From the NCBI GenBank assembly GCA_018715065.1, contig DVMJ01000080.1, forward strand, positions 1 through 25,372: 25,372 nucleotides of DNA, read 5' to 3'. The notes beneath the pieces were generated by a model. That model was not told the DNA's origin and searched no databases. It worked only from the letters and a program-made list of their open reading frames with translations. Source of the stretch: Fimiplasma intestinipullorum. Lineage in GTDB: Bacteria; Bacillota_I; Bacilli_A; Erysipelotrichales; Coprobacillaceae. Below are positions 22,729-25,372 of this stretch, piece after piece (the stretch's first letter is position 1; each line of letters begins with the position of its first letter). The position numbers and the translations under genes are program-made.

Positions 22729-25257
22729 TTAATTGATATCTTTCATATTTTCAATTGGTTTGATTCTGCTGATACGACGTTGTGCCCGCAAAACAAGCGG
22801 TGCAACCATCAGGAATCCTAATAGAAAGATTGAAATGACTAAGGTTCCAAAAATGTTGTCTCCTAACTTAAAGGCGGAAGCAAAACCAGTCAATCCTTCA
22901 ATGATACAAATTGGAATAAAGATGGCAATCACTACCAGACTGGCATTAATATATCCTTCTAAATATTCTAAAATAAACAACATATTGAGCTGAAATTGCG
23001 TCATCCCTACGGATTTCATAATGCTGACATCACTGCTTTTCAAATGCACATTTCCTATGAAGACATTGTTGATGTTCATCAAAGAGACGATAAATAACAT
23101 GAAGAATAAGGGATATAATAATGCTTCAATGATAAAGGACGAAAAACGGTTTGTTTCAACAGTCAGCGCGTAGTTTTCAATATCATAATTCCCTTTCATA
23201 TCATTTGCCACGATAATATCATTGATGATATCTGTTGCAGAACTAGCAGTTGAACGATTCACAAGATTAATGCTGATACGTTCAATGACATCATTCAATC
23301 CGTATTCACTTTCTAAAGCTTCTATCGATGCAGCAAAGACTCTTGGATAATTGGCATAATCAAAATGCAGGCTGCTTTGTGCACTTTCCGGAATAACAGC
23401 AATGGCCGCTACACGAATCGGTTTAGCAGTCGTTGCATCACTGCCACGAAGCACCGTCATGCCTACTTCCAGATCCTGATAAAGCTCATATCCTAAACGG
23501 TTGCTGCCTGAAAAGACACAGACGACATCTTCGCTGGTCAGCTGATCCACGGACCCAGCCACAAGATACGGCTTGAGTTCTTCTAGCTGTATCCTGTCAA
23601 AAGCCTGCGGATAGACATAGACATCGTTGTAAACAGTCCCATCCTCTAACTCATATTCGTTATAGCCAATATTGGCTGTTGCTGTATAGGAATTCAACAG
23701 CTCACTTTTGAAAATGGTGCGTGGTGAATAGTAACTGCCTAAGCTAGAAGTTAAGCGCGATGTATAAATGCTTGAAGCGTTGAGCTGGCCATTGGTGTTG
23801 GCTTCATAGATATCTTCAGCTACAGAAGCATCCGGTGCTACAAGACCATTGCTGGCATAATTCATAACTTGGATATCCGAGTTACTGTCAATATAGTCAT
23901 TACGATACATAATATTACTAAAGAAGATAGCCATGAAGAGCACCGTTGTGAATAACAGCAGGAAGAAAGAACGGAAAATATTCTTTGTCTGCTTTTTCAT
24001 TCGTCCATTATAAATGGTGAACATCTTCCACTCAAAGCTGCGATGCCGTGATTTGCTCTGCTTTTCAGGCGGTTCATAATCATATGACTGATTTTTCAGG
24101 TCACTGATCGGTGTGGAATAAATATACGGACGATAAGCTTTCATACCTGAGATAAGCATCAGGCTCATGCCGATAACAAAAGACACAATAATCACTAATG
24201 GATTGGTGATCATTCCTATATGGAAGGTGATGTAAAGTCTCTCAATAAACAGATGTAAAACAAAATAAGAAACAAACATACCGATAAAAACACCTAAAAC
24301 GGCTCCAATAAAACCGAGGATCCCCATTTCCATGATTAGCAGCTTTCTAATCTCAAGCGGCGTTGCTCCAATGGATTTCAAAAGACCAATTTCCTTTTTG
24401 CGATCCTTATCACTGATAAGGACAACATTATGTACAGAAATCAGCGACATGGCAATGGCAATCGATGCAATCAGGATAAACATCAATAGTAAGGTGGTGG
24501 TATTCTTTAAATAGCTCTTTACCGTATCACTGGAGATACAATCCATATTAGAAACGACATGTTCGACGTCCGTCTGCATCCGTTCTAAAAAATAACTAAA
24601 TGAATCACTTAACTGGATCGATAGGTCTTTGACATAGAGAACAGCATTTTGGGTTGTATCCACCTGACCATAGACAACCTGTGTTGATCCTGTTAATGAT
24701 TCGAAAGCAGCGCTATTTGTGTAAACACCGACAATCTGGTATGTGGTTGGTGTCTGGCTGTCTAATGAAGCAGTGTCAACCGTCGGATAAAGCTGTTCGC
24801 TTTCAGTTTGCGCCTGAGCTTCCTGAAAGTCAAGCGACAGTGTTTGTCCGACATCCAGTCCCAGATCTGAACTGACGACAAGTTCATTAGAAGCTTCTGG
24901 GAAGCGCCCTTCCTTTAAAACAAAAGGCAAAAGTTCCTGGTTATCCGTCATCTCAAGCTGACGCAGATTCAATACTTGATCGTTGTATAAAGCAAACTGT
25001 CCGCTGTCATAGTCATAAGTATAACTATAGCGAGAAGACTCCGGTGCATCTCCTGTCAGCAAGGTAGCATAATGGAAGTTTCCCGATTGCGCAAAATCCG
25101 TGCTCCGTGAAAAATCGAAGATATTCATAAACAACGTCAATGACGTAAAAATAATGGCGGTACTTAAGCCGATCGATACCAGACTTAACCAGGTACGCTG
25201 CTTTTTCTTAAGGATGTTGATGCGAGCGATCTTGTTTATATAACGGCTCGGTTTCAT
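22729..25257 (-). CDS. ABC transporter permease, double FtsX/MacB type
   Basis: 842-residue permease. An N-terminal anchor helix (about 23-45), a large external domain (about 50-250), three helices (about 254-282, 311-336, 352-372) framing the FtsX coupling motif KEIGLLKSIGATPLEIRKLL (288-307), then a linker and a second copy: helix about 429-450, a second external domain, the second coupling motif SIMKSVGMTQFQLNML, and three final helices. Such proteins do not open a channel; they transmit ATP-driven movement to lipoproteins, peptides or cell-wall hydrolases. Substrate not readable. AAGGGTGAGG precedes the ATG, which overlaps the upstream gene's stop as ATGA. Confidence 0.9.
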   Translation of the reverse strand: MKPSRYINKIARINILKKKQRTWLSLVSIGLSTAIIFTSLTLFMNIFDFSRSTDFAQSGNFHYATLLTGDAPESSRYSYTYDYDSGQFALYNDQVLNLRQLEMTDNQELLPFVLKEGRFPEASNELVVSSDLGLDVGQTLSLDFQEAQAQTESEQLYPTVDTASLDSQTPTTYQIVGVYTNSAAFESLTGSTQVVYGQVDTTQNAVLYVKDLSIQLSDSFSYFLERMQTDVEHVVSNMDCISSDTVKSYLKNTTTLLLMFILIASIAIAMSLISVHNVVLISDKDRKKEIGLLKSIGATPLEIRKLLIMEMGILGFIGAVLGVFIGMFVSYFVLHLFIERLYITFHIGMITNPLVIIVSFVIGMSLMLISGMKAYRPYIYSTPISDLKNQSYDYEPPEKQSKSRHRSFEWKMFTIYNGRMKKQTKNIFRSFFLLLFTTVLFMAIFFSNIMYRNDYIDSNSDIQVMNYASNGLVAPDASVAEDIYEANTNGQLNASSIYTSRLTSSLGSYYSPRTIFKSELLNSYTATANIGYNEYELEDGTVYNDVYVYPQAFDRIQLEELKPYLVAGSVDQLTSEDVVCVFSGSNRLGYELYQDLEVGMTVLRGSDATTAKPIRVAAIAVIPESAQSSLHFDYANYPRVFAASIEALESEYGLNDVIERISINLVNRSTASSATDIINDIIVANDMKGNYDIENYALTVETNRFSSFIIEALLYPLFFMLFIVSLMNINNVFIGNVHLKSSDVSIMKSVGMTQFQLNMLFILEYLEGYINASLVVIAIFIPICIIEGLTGFASAFKLGDNIFGTLVISIFLLGFLMVAPLVLRAQRRISRIKPIENMKDIN

Positions 25258-25372
25258 GCGTCCTCACCCTTCCCTAAATAACGCAGCAGTGCTTTTTTAC
25301 GACTGGTCGTCATCAGACGTTTTTTCTCCAGTTCTTCTATGTATTCGATCAGCGCCTCCCTACTCTCAAATC
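25254..25372 (-). CDS. 3' end of the gene upstream of the ABC permease (partial)
   Basis: Only the last 38 residues are present, a charged helix ending in RKKALLRYLGKGEDA. It shares ATGA with the permease start, so the two are translationally coupled. By context this should be the partner ATPase, which usually comes first in such operons, but no ATPase motif lies inside the window. A regulator is the alternative. Confidence 0.6.
   Translation of the reverse strand, partial: FESREALIEYIEELEKKRLMTTSRKKALLRYLGKGEDA

Overview
This window is chromosomal backbone from a low-GC Gram-positive bacterium (Bacillota). Gene order follows a well-known Bacillus subtilis arrangement: an MBL-fold hydrolase next to comGA-GG, then efp, a spoIIIA remnant, an Asp23 gene, nusB, xseA, xseB, ispA, dxs, tlyA, recN, spoIVB, spo0A, a Y-family polymerase, spoIIM, xerD and deoB. 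The reduced spore gene set, the very short ComGE, the unusual EF-P loop and an IS110 fragment suggest a lineage outside Bacilli, perhaps Erysipelotrichia. That placement is an inference.

Layout: (1) 1-1296 holds a cut-off gene end, a small single-pass membrane ORF, rpmG and an MBL-fold hydrolase. (2) 1384-5280 is the comG operon for the competence pseudopilus: ATPase ComGA, platform ComGB, major pseudopilin ComGC, minor pseudopilins ComGD-GG, and an unknown membrane protein at the end. Most of its genes overlap. (3) 5264-6931 carries efp, a lone spoIIIAH and an Asp23-family gene, each with its own promoter. (4) 6960-14139 is a tight housekeeping operon: nusB, xseA-xseB, ispA-dxs, tlyA and recN. 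(5) 14181-20559 carries spoIVB, spo0A, dinB, spoIIM, xerD, deoB and a small membrane protein. (6) 20629-21620 is an accessory patch with a leftward PTS EIIB gene under a likely CcpA site, then a roughly 500-base scar containing a broken IS110 transposase. (7) 21621-22154 is a YfcE-type phosphoesterase. (8) 22339-25372 is a leftward operon for a large FtsX-type ABC permease and a small membrane protein.

How the genes fit together: Spo0A (entry into sporulation), SpoIIIAH (feeding-tube channel), SpoIVB (sigma-K checkpoint protease) and SpoIIM (engulfment) imply an endospore programme or the remains of one. spoIIIAH and spoIIM share a near-identical upstream element (ACATAAG, 14 bases, CATAnnAT) that fits the mother-cell sigma-E promoter. 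This is the most interesting regulatory signal found. Other points to check are an EF-P with Arg instead of Lys at the modified loop position, a long out-of-frame overlap between comGF and comGG, absence of spoIIIAA-AG from their usual place, and the IS110 scar, which may have removed a gene. I saw no CRISPR array, phage, tRNA, rRNA or clear defence system. I cannot claim a wholly new system from this window.
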